In this document: piece by piece, positions 1 through 8,700 of the stretch
Layout: every line of letters begins with the position of its first letter
Position numbering within the stretch: the first letter of the stretch is position 1
Assembly: GCF_903819335.1 (NCBI RefSeq)
Contig: NZ_CAIJDE010000048.1
Span: 80,333 to 144,332 of the forward strand
Length of the DNA: 64,000 bases
Origin: Flavobacterium panici
Lineage (GTDB): Bacteria > Bacteroidota > Bacteroidia > Flavobacteriales > Flavobacteriaceae
Direction of reading: 5' to 3'
Translations under genes and position numbers: made by a program
The notes under the pieces: model-generated
The model's input: only the letters and a program-made list of their open reading frames with translations
Told to the model about the DNA's origin: nothing
Database searches by the model: none

Positions 1-1218
1 ATTTACCCAGTTTCCTACGGTGCTGTTATGTCTAAGATCTTGTTTGTCTTCAACATTGTTTACAACCCACATAGGATGTTGTGAATAATAAGAACCACTA
101 ATAGTACCAATACCACGTCCTATTGCTCTTTGATAATCATATTTTGCATTATAATTAGTTTTATCAGTCAATGGAAAACGCGGTGCTGCTGTTTTACCAT
201 CAGGAGTAATTAAATTGGCATCATTCCAGTTAGGTCCAAAAATTCTCATCGAAGCAAATGCTAAAAATGATTGTGCTCCTCCGTTTGGTGCTACTAAGAT
301 AGCTTCGGTATTTGCAGATATTACCTTGTTCTCAGGTCTGTGCAAATCCCAGATTACATTTCTGGTAATAGGCCAAGCCGTAGGATTTCCTCCCGGATCA
401 AAAATTCCTAAATTATTTTGTACCAAAGAGTAACCTGATTGACCAATTAAAATATTAGCTTGTGCTTCGGCATCAGCAAATCTTCCAGATGCTAAATAAC
501 ATTTAATTAGTAACTGACGGCAAGCACCTTTGCTAACCATACCTACATATCCTATTTTTGACTGCTCTGGAACATATTGTACAGCTTTCTCCATATCTGC
601 TGTAATCATTTCAATGATGGCTTCCTTTTTAGTAGAATAGTAACTTTGCTTTGGAACAGATAAAATTTTAGTAATCAATGGTATGTCTCCAAATTGATAA
701 ACCAGATTAAGATAGCGATATGCTCTGTGAAAATAAGCCTGCCCAATATATTTATTTTTAACCTCTTCGGATAAACTTGTCACATTCCCAATATACGTTA
801 ATACAGTATTGGCATTTTTAATACCTGTATAAGCTTCAGTCCACATAAACCCAAGATAAATAGATTCTCCGCTTGGATCTCTTCTAAAATCTCCGGTAGG
901 AACAATAGTATTGGCATAATCAGCAATATTACTTCCTGTGTCTGTTTTTCCATATTGTGCCATGTCAGAGAAAAGATACTCAGTACCAATAGGCACACTC
1001 ACACCAGAAAAACCATAGTGAATATAATTATTACGCAGCTGTTTATCGCACAGTGCTAAAGTTGCCTGTAATCCGGCTTCTGTAGAAAACGTATTTTCAG
1101 GTTCGTAAAACGAAAGCGGATCTGAGTCGAGAAAATCCTTTGAACAAGAACTGGACAGTGCAGCCAATAGAATAAAGGGCACTAGTCTTGTAACTTTATT
1201 TTTTATATATTTTTTCAT
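1..1218 (-). CDS. RagB/SusD family outer-membrane glycan-binding lipoprotein (partial, C-terminus off the left edge)
   Basis: The frame is open from an ATG at 1218 to the window edge, giving about 406 residues and no stop, so the C-terminus is outside. The N-terminus has a lysine-rich start, a hydrophobic stretch and a lipobox ending SSSC followed by KDFLD, typical of SusD lipoproteins. Further in are the helical repeat signatures of the family, such as AYFHRAYRYLNLVYQFGDIPL. SusD proteins sit on the cell surface and cap a SusC channel to capture oligosaccharides. The start lies 13 bp after the stop of the SusC gene at 1232-4618, so the two form one transcription unit. The substrate cannot be told from this part alone, because no glycoside hydrolase is visible next to it; the rest of the locus probably continues to the left. 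Confidence 0.93.
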   Translation of the reverse strand, partial: MKKYIKNKVTRLVPFILLAALSSSCSKDFLDSDPLSFYEPENTFSTEAGLQATLALCDKQLRNNYIHYGFSGVSVPIGTEYLFSDMAQYGKTDTGSNIADYANTIVPTGDFRRDPSGESIYLGFMWTEAYTGIKNANTVLTYIGNVTSLSEEVKNKYIGQAYFHRAYRYLNLVYQFGDIPLITKILSVPKQSYYSTKKEAIIEMITADMEKAVQYVPEQSKIGYVGMVSKGACRQLLIKCYLASGRFADAEAQANILIGQSGYSLVQNNLGIFDPGGNPTAWPITRNVIWDLHRPENKVISANTEAILVAPNGGAQSFLAFASMRIFGPNWNDANLITPDGKTAAPRFPLTDKTNYNAKYDYQRAIGRGIGTISGSYYSQHPMWVVNNVEDKQDLRHNSTVGNWVN

Positions 1219-1231
1219 TGTTGAATAATTA

Positions 1232-4200
1232 TTAAAGTTGGAAATTAAAACCTAAATTAAACTGTCGCGTAGCTAATCCTCCTGTTTCCGGATCTCCAAA
1301 ATATTTCCATTCTTTAGAAGCAGACCATGTTGCTACGTTTTGAACTGAAGCATAAATTTTTATATTTTTAATATGCGCACGATCTAAAAGATCTCTAGGA
1401 AGTGTATAGGCTAACGAAATGTTGTCTAAACGAATAAAACTACGATCATACAATCTTCCCGGTGCAACCGGAGTTCCTGCAGGCCCTTTAGCATCAAGAC
1501 GTGCCCAGTCATTGGTTGGGTTATCAAGTGTCCAATACGGATTTACATATGGATTGAAGTTGAATTTATACAAACTGGCATCGTTGAAAGTGTTCATATA
1601 AATTGAACTAAGTGATTTACCTCCCACATTTGAATACATACTGATAGCTAAATCCCAATTTTTATAAATCTTAAAATCATTGCGCATCGACCATTGTACA
1701 GGAGAGTTTGAATTCCCTAAAAACTGTTTGTCTTTTTCATTATAAACTGCTTTTTTATAAGGAACACCATCAGGATCTACTGCATCTACATCATCTGCTG
1801 TATAGCTGTTTGCAACTTTTGGGTCTCCTGGACGCTGTCCATATCTTCGAGCTTCTTTCCACTCATCTTTTTGCCATATTCCAGTTACTCTGTAATCCCA
1901 AATTTGAGTGATTGGTCTGCCTATAAACCATCCATTAGCAGAATCATTTCCTTCTTGCGTTCCAATAACATTACCATTTTCATCTTTAATATCTACCATA
2001 TTGCCATATAATGACACAATTTTATTTTCGTTATAAGAGATTCCAAATGAAGTGCGCCATTCAAAGTTTGTGTTTTTCATATTAAGACTGTTGATACTTA
2101 ATTCCAGACCTTGATTTTGAACCTCTCCAAGGTTAGTTGCGATTGATGAAAAACCAGTAAAACCAGGAAGGGACTGGCTCATAATCATGTCATGAGTAGA
2201 TGCCCTGTAAAGGTCTAAAGTAGCAGTGATACGATCATTTAAGAAACCTAAGTCAAGACCGATATTTGTTGAGGTTGTTTTTTCCCATTCCAAATTTGGA
2301 TTTGCTAAACGATCAAGTGCTAAATATTTAATCTCAAGTGCTTTTCCAGAAGGATCTAAATATCCCATTGTTCCTGTGTTTACTAAGTTTGCTAAAGAAA
2401 CGTATGGATCAGCAAGCGACCTGTTTCCGTTTTTGCCCCAAGACAAACGCAATTTACCGGTACTCATAGCATCTAATGGAAACCAGTTTTCATTTTTAAA
2501 GTTCCAAGCAACCCCAAAAGAAGGAAAAACTGCGTAAGGATTTGAAGCTCCAAATGCTGAATATCCATCACGACGAATTGTCGCTGTAAGCATATAACGA
2601 TTATCAAACGAATAGAAAAGTCTTGCCATCAATCCATCTGCTGTTTCATGCGTATCGTTTGATCTGATTGCACTATTTGCCATTGTTGCCGTATTTACAA
2701 GGTGAAACCCTAAAGCATCTGAAGGCTGAATATTATAGGCATCCATTCCATCTGACCAATAACGACGCTCTTCAGCTTCCTGAACAAAAGTTGCAACGAT
2801 GTGATGTTTTTCAGCAAATGTATAATCCCATGTTATGGTATTATTCAGGTTGTAATCAAATCTTATAGCACTATTTCTATTTGCTCCTGTAGTAGCTGCA
2901 GGCCAGTTTGGATTTTGTGTTGACCTGAAATAACGATCATGAAAAAATTGATAACGAGGAGCAATGTTAAATGAATATGTAATACCCAAAGGCAAAGTTA
3001 CTTTTGTATTAAAAATAGAATTCAACGTTGTATATCCTGTTTCCTTGTCAATAAATTGACGTTCGTAATAATAGTTATAATTCTGTCCAGAGACATTTTT
3101 ACCCATTGGCTGTCTCTCATAATTGCCATTTGCATCTCTAAAAGTTCCAAACGGGCTGGTTCTCATCATATTATTATCCCCGGCATTTGTACCTAAAGAA
3201 GGCGTAATATCTCCATCTGATCGATCCTGAAAATTAATGTTTGCCCCAAAGTCAAGCCAATCTGTAATTTTAGCATCAACTTTCATATTAGAACGAGCTG
3301 ATTTATAATCATTTCCAACAATTGCTCCTTGTGAGGTTAAATAACCAAAAGACATGTAATAATTAACTCTTTCGCCTGCTCCGGAAATACTCAAATTATT
3401 ATCACGATTAATACCCGTTCTAAAAGAACTGTCGCTCCAATCGTGTGTTTTATCGTCTAGGAAATTAGCCATTAGCGAAGGATCAAAATTCAATCCCAAG
3501 CGTGCTCCCCATACTTCTTTTGAACTTTTTCCATTTGTTTGAGCAGCTGGTTGATACGCTAACCATTGTGCTTCTGTAATTCCCCATTTACCTAAATCAT
3601 TAGGATTTGAGAAATAGCCTGGTTTACCATTAGCAACTGTTCCTGATATCCATGCTTCGTATTGTCCAGTTGCTGTGTTGATACCATAAGTTTGGGCAGT
3701 TTCCCAATCTTCACGATATTTTAAATAGCCCTCTGGAGAATACACACCACGATAAGCACTCTTATTACTAATTGTTGTGTTTGTAGTAAAACTAATCATA
3801 GGTTTACCCGATTTACCTTTTTTAGTTGAAATAAGGATAACCCCTGCCGCCGCTCTCGATCCATATACAGATGCTGCCGATGCATCTTTTAAAATATCAA
3901 GCTGGGCAATATCATCAGGATTGATTTCTGAAAGTTCACCATAAAACTGCATTCCGTCTAAAATAATAAGCGGTGAATTATGAGGTCCTCCCGTTTTTTG
4001 ATCATTACCAGTATATACAGAAGTCTGCCCACGAATTTGGATATTTCCACCTCCTTTTGCAGAAGGATCATAACCTACTCTTAAACCTGGAGTACCTCTT
4101 AATATATCCTGAACAGTCTGCGGATTTTGGTTCGCCAGTTTATCAGGTGTTATCTGAACAATTGCCCCCGTTAAATCCTTTTTCTTCATTTTACCATACC

Positions 4201-4618
4201 CTACAACCACAACTTCATCTAGTGATGTTGTTGCTTTTTGGAGTTTTACAGTAATTGAAGTTTCTCCTTTTAAAGTAATCTCTTTGGTTGTATAGCCCAA
4301 ATAAGATATTATCAGGACAGCATTATCATTATCTGTTTTTAAAGTAAATTTTCCATCAAAATCTGTTAAAGTAGAATTTTTACTTCCTTTTTCTAAAATA
4401 GTAACGCCCGGCAGCGGCATACCATTTTCATCATTAACTTGTCCCTTGATGTTTTTTTGTTCCAGTACATTTTTTAGGTTAGTTGTACTCTTTGAACTAA
4501 TTGCGTAGCTATGAACCTGAGATAGAGAAAATAATACACAGAGCATCATCATTTTCTTTTTCAAATTAAACACAGATTCGCAATCAGGACTTTTTTTGAT
4601 CCTAATTAGATTTGTCAT
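1232..4618 (-). CDS. SusC/RagA family TonB-dependent outer-membrane transporter
   Basis: 1128 residues, somewhat longer than the roughly 1000 usual for SusC. The order is an N-terminal signal region with a long basic lead and hydrophobic core (MMMLCVLFSLS), a carboxypeptidase-regulatory-like domain at about residues 55-130 (KGQVNDENGMPLPGV, DFDGKFTL), a TonB-box-like DEVVVVGYG at about 135-143, a plug domain with the SusC signature of LIILDGMQF and DILKDASAASVYGSRAAAGVILISTKKGK, and a beta-barrel ending in FNLGFNFQL with terminal aromatic/hydrophobic residues. SusC proteins import oligosaccharides across the outer membrane using TonB energy. It is followed by its SusD after 13 bp. A candidate promoter is listed at 4701-4728. 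The start at 4618 gives a complete signal peptide. Substrate unknown. Confidence 0.96.
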   Translation of the reverse strand: MTNLIRIKKSPDCESVFNLKKKMMMLCVLFSLSQVHSYAISSKSTTNLKNVLEQKNIKGQVNDENGMPLPGVTILEKGSKNSTLTDFDGKFTLKTDNDNAVLIISYLGYTTKEITLKGETSITVKLQKATTSLDEVVVVGYGKMKKKDLTGAIVQITPDKLANQNPQTVQDILRGTPGLRVGYDPSAKGGGNIQIRGQTSVYTGNDQKTGGPHNSPLIILDGMQFYGELSEINPDDIAQLDILKDASAASVYGSRAAAGVILISTKKGKSGKPMISFTTNTTISNKSAYRGVYSPEGYLKYREDWETAQTYGINTATGQYEAWISGTVANGKPGYFSNPNDLGKWGITEAQWLAYQPAAQTNGKSSKEVWGARLGLNFDPSLMANFLDDKTHDWSDSSFRTGINRDNNLSISGAGERVNYYMSFGYLTSQGAIVGNDYKSARSNMKVDAKITDWLDFGANINFQDRSDGDITPSLGTNAGDNNMMRTSPFGTFRDANGNYERQPMGKNVSGQNYNYYYERQFIDKETGYTTLNSIFNTKVTLPLGITYSFNIAPRYQFFHDRYFRSTQNPNWPAATTGANRNSAIRFDYNLNNTITWDYTFAEKHHIVATFVQEAEERRYWSDGMDAYNIQPSDALGFHLVNTATMANSAIRSNDTHETADGLMARLFYSFDNRYMLTATIRRDGYSAFGASNPYAVFPSFGVAWNFKNENWFPLDAMSTGKLRLSWGKNGNRSLADPYVSLANLVNTGTMGYLDPSGKALEIKYLALDRLANPNLEWEKTTSTNIGLDLGFLNDRITATLDLYRASTHDMIMSQSLPGFTGFSSIATNLGEVQNQGLELSINSLNMKNTNFEWRTSFGISYNENKIVSLYGNMVDIKDENGNVIGTQEGNDSANGWFIGRPITQIWDYRVTGIWQKDEWKEARRYGQRPGDPKVANSYTADDVDAVDPDGVPYKKAVYNEKDKQFLGNSNSPVQWSMRNDFKIYKNWDLAISMYSNVGGKSLSSIYMNTFNDASLYKFNFNPYVNPYWTLDNPTNDWARLDAKGPAGTPVAPGRLYDRSFIRLDNISLAYTLPRDLLDRAHIKNIKIYASVQNVATWSASKEWKYFGDPETGGLATRQFNLGFNFQL

Positions 4619-5132
4619 TTTTGGTTTTCATTTTTGGTTAATAATTAGTTAGTATGAAAATCACTATGGTTTGGGTTAAGTGGATAAGTGATTAACTGTG
4701 CAAAAATGAATAATAATGGGTTTTGCAAGGAGTAATAAAATACGAATTAGGGTATTCAAAAGTCTTATGAAATCATTTTTGATATTTTTTTAGCTTTAAA
4801 AATTTATTATTGTAAGAAAAAGTATTAAAAAAATATTGAATACATAAAAAAATACGATTTTGACCTGACTTGTAATGACTATCATGCTTTTTTAAAATCA
4901 TTTAATGGATTTATAGCCGTAAAATCAGCATCCTGCAAAATCTGTACATTTATTACACTGCTAATAAATAAATATTTATGCCAAAATCCATAGCTGGAGT
5001 TTGAGCTGTTTCCCGCATTATTTTTTTGAGCATTAAAAAAACTTTCATTTTGAAATAGGGGTAAAGTGTTATTCGGTTGTATTACTGCTGTAGCAAGAAC
5101 ACAATTAATAACTTTTAACCTCCAATTGCCTT
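4619..5132. other. Intergenic region between divergent SusC and small secreted-protein gene
   Basis: 514 bp, very AT-rich, between two divergently transcribed genes. It must hold promoters for both sides. On the minus strand a reasonable promoter is seen at 4701-4728. On the plus strand TAACTTTT at 5109-5116 matches seven of eight -7 positions but has no well-spaced -33 box. No convincing small ORF, RNA gene or hairpin was seen in the rest. Confidence 0.6.
4701..4728 (-). promoter_or_regulatory. Candidate promoter of the first SusC/SusD unit
   Basis: Read on the minus strand, TTG at 4728-4726 is followed by 17 bp and CATTTTTG at 4708-4701, which matches seven of the eight positions of the Bacteroidota -7 consensus TAnnTTTG. 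Transcription would start near 4697 and give a leader of about 80 nt. Match by eye only. Confidence 0.4.
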
Positions 5133-5810
5133 ATGATACTTTTAATTATCACTGTAGCATCACTATTTTGGTTATATAAAAAATATGTGTCTTTATCTGA
5201 GATTTTCAGTTTTCAAACCATAAATCTTAAGACAAAATCTGTCGTGTTCCTTTTTCTTTCTACAGCTATCTCTCAGGCGCAGGAAAAAACGGTAAACTAT
5301 AATGTACTTCGAAATGGTACTGTCATTGGGCAAATGCAGTTTTACCAAAACAATAATAATGGTGAAGTCTTTTTGAAAATTTCTTCGGAAGTAAAAACCC
5401 GATTGATTGTTGGCATCAATGTAAAAACAGAAGAAGGTTCTCATTTTAAAAACGGAAAATTAATTTCCTCCTACGTAAAGCGTCATGTTAACGGAAAAGA
5501 AAAAGCCAATAAAACGACACAGTTCATAGATTCAAATTATAAAATTTTTGACGAGAACAAAAAAGGAGAAATCAAACAACCCTATATCAACTACAACCTT
5601 ATGCTGCTTTACAGCAAAGAACCTGTAAGTGAAGAAAAGGTTTATTCAGATAGTTTTCAGCAATTTTTAACGATCAAAAAAACAGACAATCACTCGTATC
5701 GTATCGAATTGCCTGACGGAAATTATAATGATTATCATTTCCAGAATGGTATATGTCAAAAAGTCGAATTGCATCATTCATTATTTACAATCAACATTCA
5801 AAAAGCATAA
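5133..5810 (+). CDS. Small secreted protein, DUF6134-like, function unknown
   Basis: 225 residues. There are two hydrophobic stretches near the N-terminus: residues 2-15, and about 35-48 (VVFLFLSTAIS followed by QAQ), the second looking like a cleavable signal peptide. The true start may therefore lie downstream of the ATG at 5133, perhaps at a non-ATG codon. The mature part is rich in beta-strand patterns (VNYNVLRNGTVIGQMQFYQ, EGSHFKNGKLISSYVKRHVNGK, PYINYNLMLLYSKEPV). This resembles the DUF6134 family of secreted Bacteroidota proteins as I remember it. The function is not known. It is followed after 20 bp by the sterol-desaturase-like gene and is probably co-transcribed with it. Confidence 0.75.
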   Translation: MILLIITVASLFWLYKKYVSLSEIFSFQTINLKTKSVVFLFLSTAISQAQEKTVNYNVLRNGTVIGQMQFYQNNNNGEVFLKISSEVKTRLIVGINVKTEEGSHFKNGKLISSYVKRHVNGKEKANKTTQFIDSNYKIFDENKKGEIKQPYINYNLMLLYSKEPVSEEKVYSDSFQQFLTIKKTDNHSYRIELPDGNYNDYHFQNGICQKVELHHSLFTINIQKA

Positions 5811-5830
5811 ATCAATCAAAAAAAATCATC

Positions 5831-6862
5831 ATGATCAAAATCATCAATTACCTGTTTGTTAAGCTGACCATTTTTGGTGCAAAGCCCATTGCAATGGATA
5901 GAATTTATGAAGTAGAAAAAAGCGCTCCCAATTTAATTGTATATGCATTGCCCGTTGTATTGTTTTTTACGGTACTTGAATTTGTTGTTTTTTATTTTTT
6001 AGAAAGAAAAGAATACGATAAAAAAGAAACTCTGGGATCTGTATTAATAGGTTTAGGAAATCTAACCGTTAACTTAATAATGAAAGCGGGACTGCTTTAT
6101 GCCGTAGTTGCAATCTATAATATTCTCCCGTATCGAATGGAATTTAACTGGTGGAGCTTAATTCCGTGTTTTATATTGTATGATTTTAGTTCGTATTGGA
6201 CACACCGAATTTCTCATTACTGCCGATTTTTCTGGGCGACTCATGTTGTACATCATTCTGCAGAACAATATAATCTTACCGTAAGTTTTAGGCAGAGCTG
6301 GTTTCAGTATATAAAAATTGTACTTTTTATTCCGTTAATTTTTGCCGGATTTCATCCAGCCGTATTTTTCATTGCTAATCAGCTGAGTGTTTTATATCAG
6401 TTTTGGGTACATACTGAAGCCATTGGAAAACTACATCCTTTTATAGAAAAATATTTCGGAACTCCTTCTAATCACCGCGTACATCACGGAAGTCAGGAAA
6501 AATATCTTGATAAAAACTTTGGAGCGACTTTTATGATTTGGGATCATTTATTTGGTTCTTTTCAATATGAAGAAGAAAAACCGCGCTATGGCATTACGAG
6601 TTTACTCAAAAGCAAACTCAATCCTTTATATCTCAATATACATGAATTTCAGGATATTATCAGCGATGTAAAAAAAGCAAAAGGTTTCCGGAAAAAGGTG
6701 TATTACATTTTTGCCAGTCCCGATATTATTGCTAAAAACAAATTAAAAAAAGAAACAACTCAATCTCTTAAACTATCTATATCATGCCAACAAGTCAAGA
6801 AAAACAACAAACATTTCAAGAGCAGTTATTCGAATACTTTAGCCGAAAAGATAATTGTGTAA
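5831..6862 (+). CDS. Sterol desaturase / fatty-acid hydroxylase family membrane protein
   Basis: 343 residues from the ATG at 5831. The frame is open from 5753, but that would overlap the preceding gene by 58 bp, and 5831 follows an A-rich stretch. Several membrane segments are visible (about residues 35-57, 70-98, 108-120, 162-190). The three histidine boxes of the di-iron family are complete: HRISH at 125-129, HVVHH at 138-142 and HRVHH at 215-219. The family hydroxylates or desaturates lipids in the membrane; the substrate here is not known. The last 26 codons overlap the next ORF by 79 bp. The C-terminal tail there is lysine/serine-rich and not family-like, so the gene end may be extended or shifted. 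Confidence 0.9.
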   Translation: MIKIINYLFVKLTIFGAKPIAMDRIYEVEKSAPNLIVYALPVVLFFTVLEFVVFYFLERKEYDKKETLGSVLIGLGNLTVNLIMKAGLLYAVVAIYNILPYRMEFNWWSLIPCFILYDFSSYWTHRISHYCRFFWATHVVHHSAEQYNLTVSFRQSWFQYIKIVLFIPLIFAGFHPAVFFIANQLSVLYQFWVHTEAIGKLHPFIEKYFGTPSNHRVHHGSQEKYLDKNFGATFMIWDHLFGSFQYEEEKPRYGITSLLKSKLNPLYLNIHEFQDIISDVKKAKGFRKKVYYIFASPDIIAKNKLKKETTQSLKLSISCQQVKKNNKHFKSSYSNTLAEKIIV

Positions 6863-7068
6863 AAACCATAGGTAACGAAATTGTAATTACCGAAGGAACA
6901 GACAAAGGATTATCGTTTACTTATCTCTCAGATCACAGCTGTATTGTTCACTGTTATGAATTTAGCCTGAATACAGATCTCGATCTCGATACCACGATTG
7001 ATGCTTTTATTCAGCTATTGGCCAATCATAATATCATATACGATCAGCCGAGTCCATCTTACAATTAA
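6784..7068 (+). CDS. Small protein of unknown function (94 aa)
   Basis: 94 residues from an ATG at 6784, which overlaps the end of the desaturase gene by 79 bp. The N-terminus is polar and glutamine-rich (PTSQEKQQTFQEQLFEYF). The rest has a compact alpha/beta look (NEIVITEGTDKGLSFTYLSDHSCIVHCYEFSLN) and an acidic stretch NTDLDLDTTIDAF. There is no signal peptide or membrane segment. I do not recognise a family. A downstream start would remove the overlap, but no other good start lies close. It is in the run from the secreted protein to the sigma factor and may be part of that operon. Confidence 0.6.
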   Translation: MPTSQEKQQTFQEQLFEYFSRKDNCVKTIGNEIVITEGTDKGLSFTYLSDHSCIVHCYEFSLNTDLDLDTTIDAFIQLLANHNIIYDQPSPSYN

Positions 7069-7100
7069 TCAAAAAAATAATATTAAATATAAAAAGTATA

Positions 7101-7108
7101 TATCTTTG
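7101..7108 (+). promoter_or_regulatory. Candidate -7 element for the ECF sigma operon
   Basis: TATCTTTG matches TAnnTTTG exactly. It lies 33 bp after the stop of the 94-aa gene and about 20 bp before the GTG at 7130. No clear TTTG -33 box at 19-23 bp was found, which is common for regulated promoters. If used, it supports the short version of the sigma factor. Confidence 0.4.
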
Positions 7109-7129
7109 ATTGAATGTCAAAACGTATTA

Positions 7130-7711
7130 GTGGAGTATAGTAATATAGATCCTATTAGTTCTATAAAGAACGGAAACGAAGCTGCTTTTGAAAAGGTTTT
7201 TAAAACGTATTTTAGAAACCTTCATGCTTTTGCCTATACTTTTATGAAAGATGATATCATTGCCGAAGAGATTGTACAAAATGTATTTTTTAGGATTTGG
7301 GAAAAAAAAGAGCAATTGCAAATTGACGATTCATTAAAAGCGTATCTCTACAGATCAGTTCATAATGAAAGTCTCAATCACCTCAAACACCTTAAAATAA
7401 AAAACTCATTTCAACTCCAGTATTCAGGTAATATGGAATCCTCAAATCAAGATGCATCAAACCAAATGATGGCAGCTGAACTCGAAAACGATATTCAAAA
7501 AGCAATCAGCGAATTGCCGCCGCAATGCCGAACGATTTTTCAAATGAGTCGTTTTGAACAGCTTAAATATCAGCAAATTGCCGATCAATTGAATATCTCG
7601 ATAAAAACAGTCGAAAACCAAATGGGTAAAGCCCTAAAAGTATTACGATCAAAACTGGTTGAATATCTTCCGTTTCTATTATCCTTATTACATTTAATCC
7701 GAAGATCATGA
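7130..7711 (+). CDS. RNA polymerase ECF-type sigma-70 factor
   Basis: 193 residues from GTG 7130. Region 2 (AFEKVFKTYFRNLHAFAYTFMKD, with DDIIAEEIVQNVFFRIWE) and region 4 (ELPPQCRTIFQMSRF, then YQQIADQLNISIKTVENQ and MGKALKVLRSKL, a clear helix-turn-helix) are both present. Length and layout match Bacteroidota ECF factors paired with FecR proteins. The reading frame is open from a TTG at 6998, but that start adds about 44 residues that overlap the preceding gene and do not fit the family, so GTG 7130 is preferred. The start stays uncertain, because no ATG lies near the conserved domain. The stop overlaps the next gene by 4 bp (ATGA), so sigma and anti-sigma factor are translationally coupled. 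It should direct polymerase to this operon and possibly to other outer-membrane genes. Confidence 0.92.
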   Translation: MEYSNIDPISSIKNGNEAAFEKVFKTYFRNLHAFAYTFMKDDIIAEEIVQNVFFRIWEKKEQLQIDDSLKAYLYRSVHNESLNHLKHLKIKNSFQLQYSGNMESSNQDASNQMMAAELENDIQKAISELPPQCRTIFQMSRFEQLKYQQIADQLNISIKTVENQMGKALKVLRSKLVEYLPFLLSLLHLIRRS

Positions 7712-8688
7712 GCCAAAACAATATGAATATGAACGATGATTTACTAGTGAAATATCTAGTTGGCGAAACTGATGCAGACGAAAATGCAACAGTAGAATTT
7801 TGGCTTAAAGCCGATGAAAAAAACCTGAACTACTACAATGGTTTTAAAAAAATTTGGGAAGACAGCCTTTTAATTGCCGCCGAGAATAAAACCATAGATG
7901 AAGATGCGGCCTGGAAACGGCTGCAAAATCGCATTCATGATAAAGAGGTGAGGGTATTAACGCCTAAAAAATCTTCCGTCTATTGGCTGCGTATTGCGGC
8001 TTCTATTCTCTTAATTAGTACTTTAGGATGGCTTGGTTATTCTTATTTCGAAAATAAATCAAACACTTTAATTCAGATATATGCTTCAAATTCTACTTTA
8101 AATGATACTTTACCAGATGGTACAACGGTTACTTTAAATAAAAATTCGTCTTTGTCTTATGCCAGCAAGTTTAAAGGTAAAACCCGTCCGGTTACTTTAA
8201 AGGGCGAAGCTTTTTTTAATGTTTCTCCAAACAAAACAAAACCGTTTATCATTACAATTAATGATGTTACAGTACAAGTCGTAGGAACTTCTTTTAATGT
8301 GAAAAACAAAAACGGAAAAACAACTGTAGATGTTGAAACCGGAATTGTAAAAGTGAGCAAAAATAAAGATCAGGTAGAATTAAGACACGGCGAAAAAGTA
8401 ATCATTGCCGATCATAAGCCGGAATTATTAAAAAGTACAAGCAAAGGCAGATTGTACAATTATTATCGCAATAAAGAATTAGTTTGTGATGAAACACCAT
8501 TAGAAGAATTAGTTGAGGTACTTAATGAAATATACGATGTCAATATCATCATTAAAAATCCTTCTTTAAAAGAAAAACCCTTAACAACTGTATTTAAAGA
8601 TCAATCCTTAGATCAGGTTTTAGAAGTAATTCAAGAAACCTTCCGGATCGAAATTGAACGTAAAAACAATCAAATTATATTAGAATAA
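7708..8688 (+). CDS. FecR family anti-sigma factor, membrane-anchored
   Basis: 326 residues. A cytoplasmic N-terminal part (1-88, with LLVKYLVGETDADE) would hold the sigma factor. One membrane segment at about 91-112 (VYWLRIAASILLISTLGWLG) follows. The periplasmic part has a FecR domain at about 120-215 (LPDGTTVTLNKNSSLSY, VTLKGEAFFNV, VQVVGTSFNVKN, VDVETGIVKV) and a C-terminal DUF4974 domain at about 255-325 (CDETPLEELVEVLNEIY), which in this family contacts the STN domain of an outer-membrane partner. It is the middle gene of a sigma/FecR/STN cassette and sits 12 bp before the STN-domain gene. Confidence 0.95.
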   Translation: MSQNNMNMNDDLLVKYLVGETDADENATVEFWLKADEKNLNYYNGFKKIWEDSLLIAAENKTIDEDAAWKRLQNRIHDKEVRVLTPKKSSVYWLRIAASILLISTLGWLGYSYFENKSNTLIQIYASNSTLNDTLPDGTTVTLNKNSSLSYASKFKGKTRPVTLKGEAFFNVSPNKTKPFIITINDVTVQVVGTSFNVKNKNGKTTVDVETGIVKVSKNKDQVELRHGEKVIIADHKPELLKSTSKGRLYNYYRNKELVCDETPLEELVEVLNEIYDVNIIIKNPSLKEKPLTTVFKDQSLDQVLEVIQETFRIEIERKNNQIILE

Positions 8689-8700
8689 TTCCTTTTTTAT

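Noticed and set aside
2226..2537. 103-residue ORF antisense to SusC
   Set aside because: Shadow of a conserved gene on the other strand; no family features.
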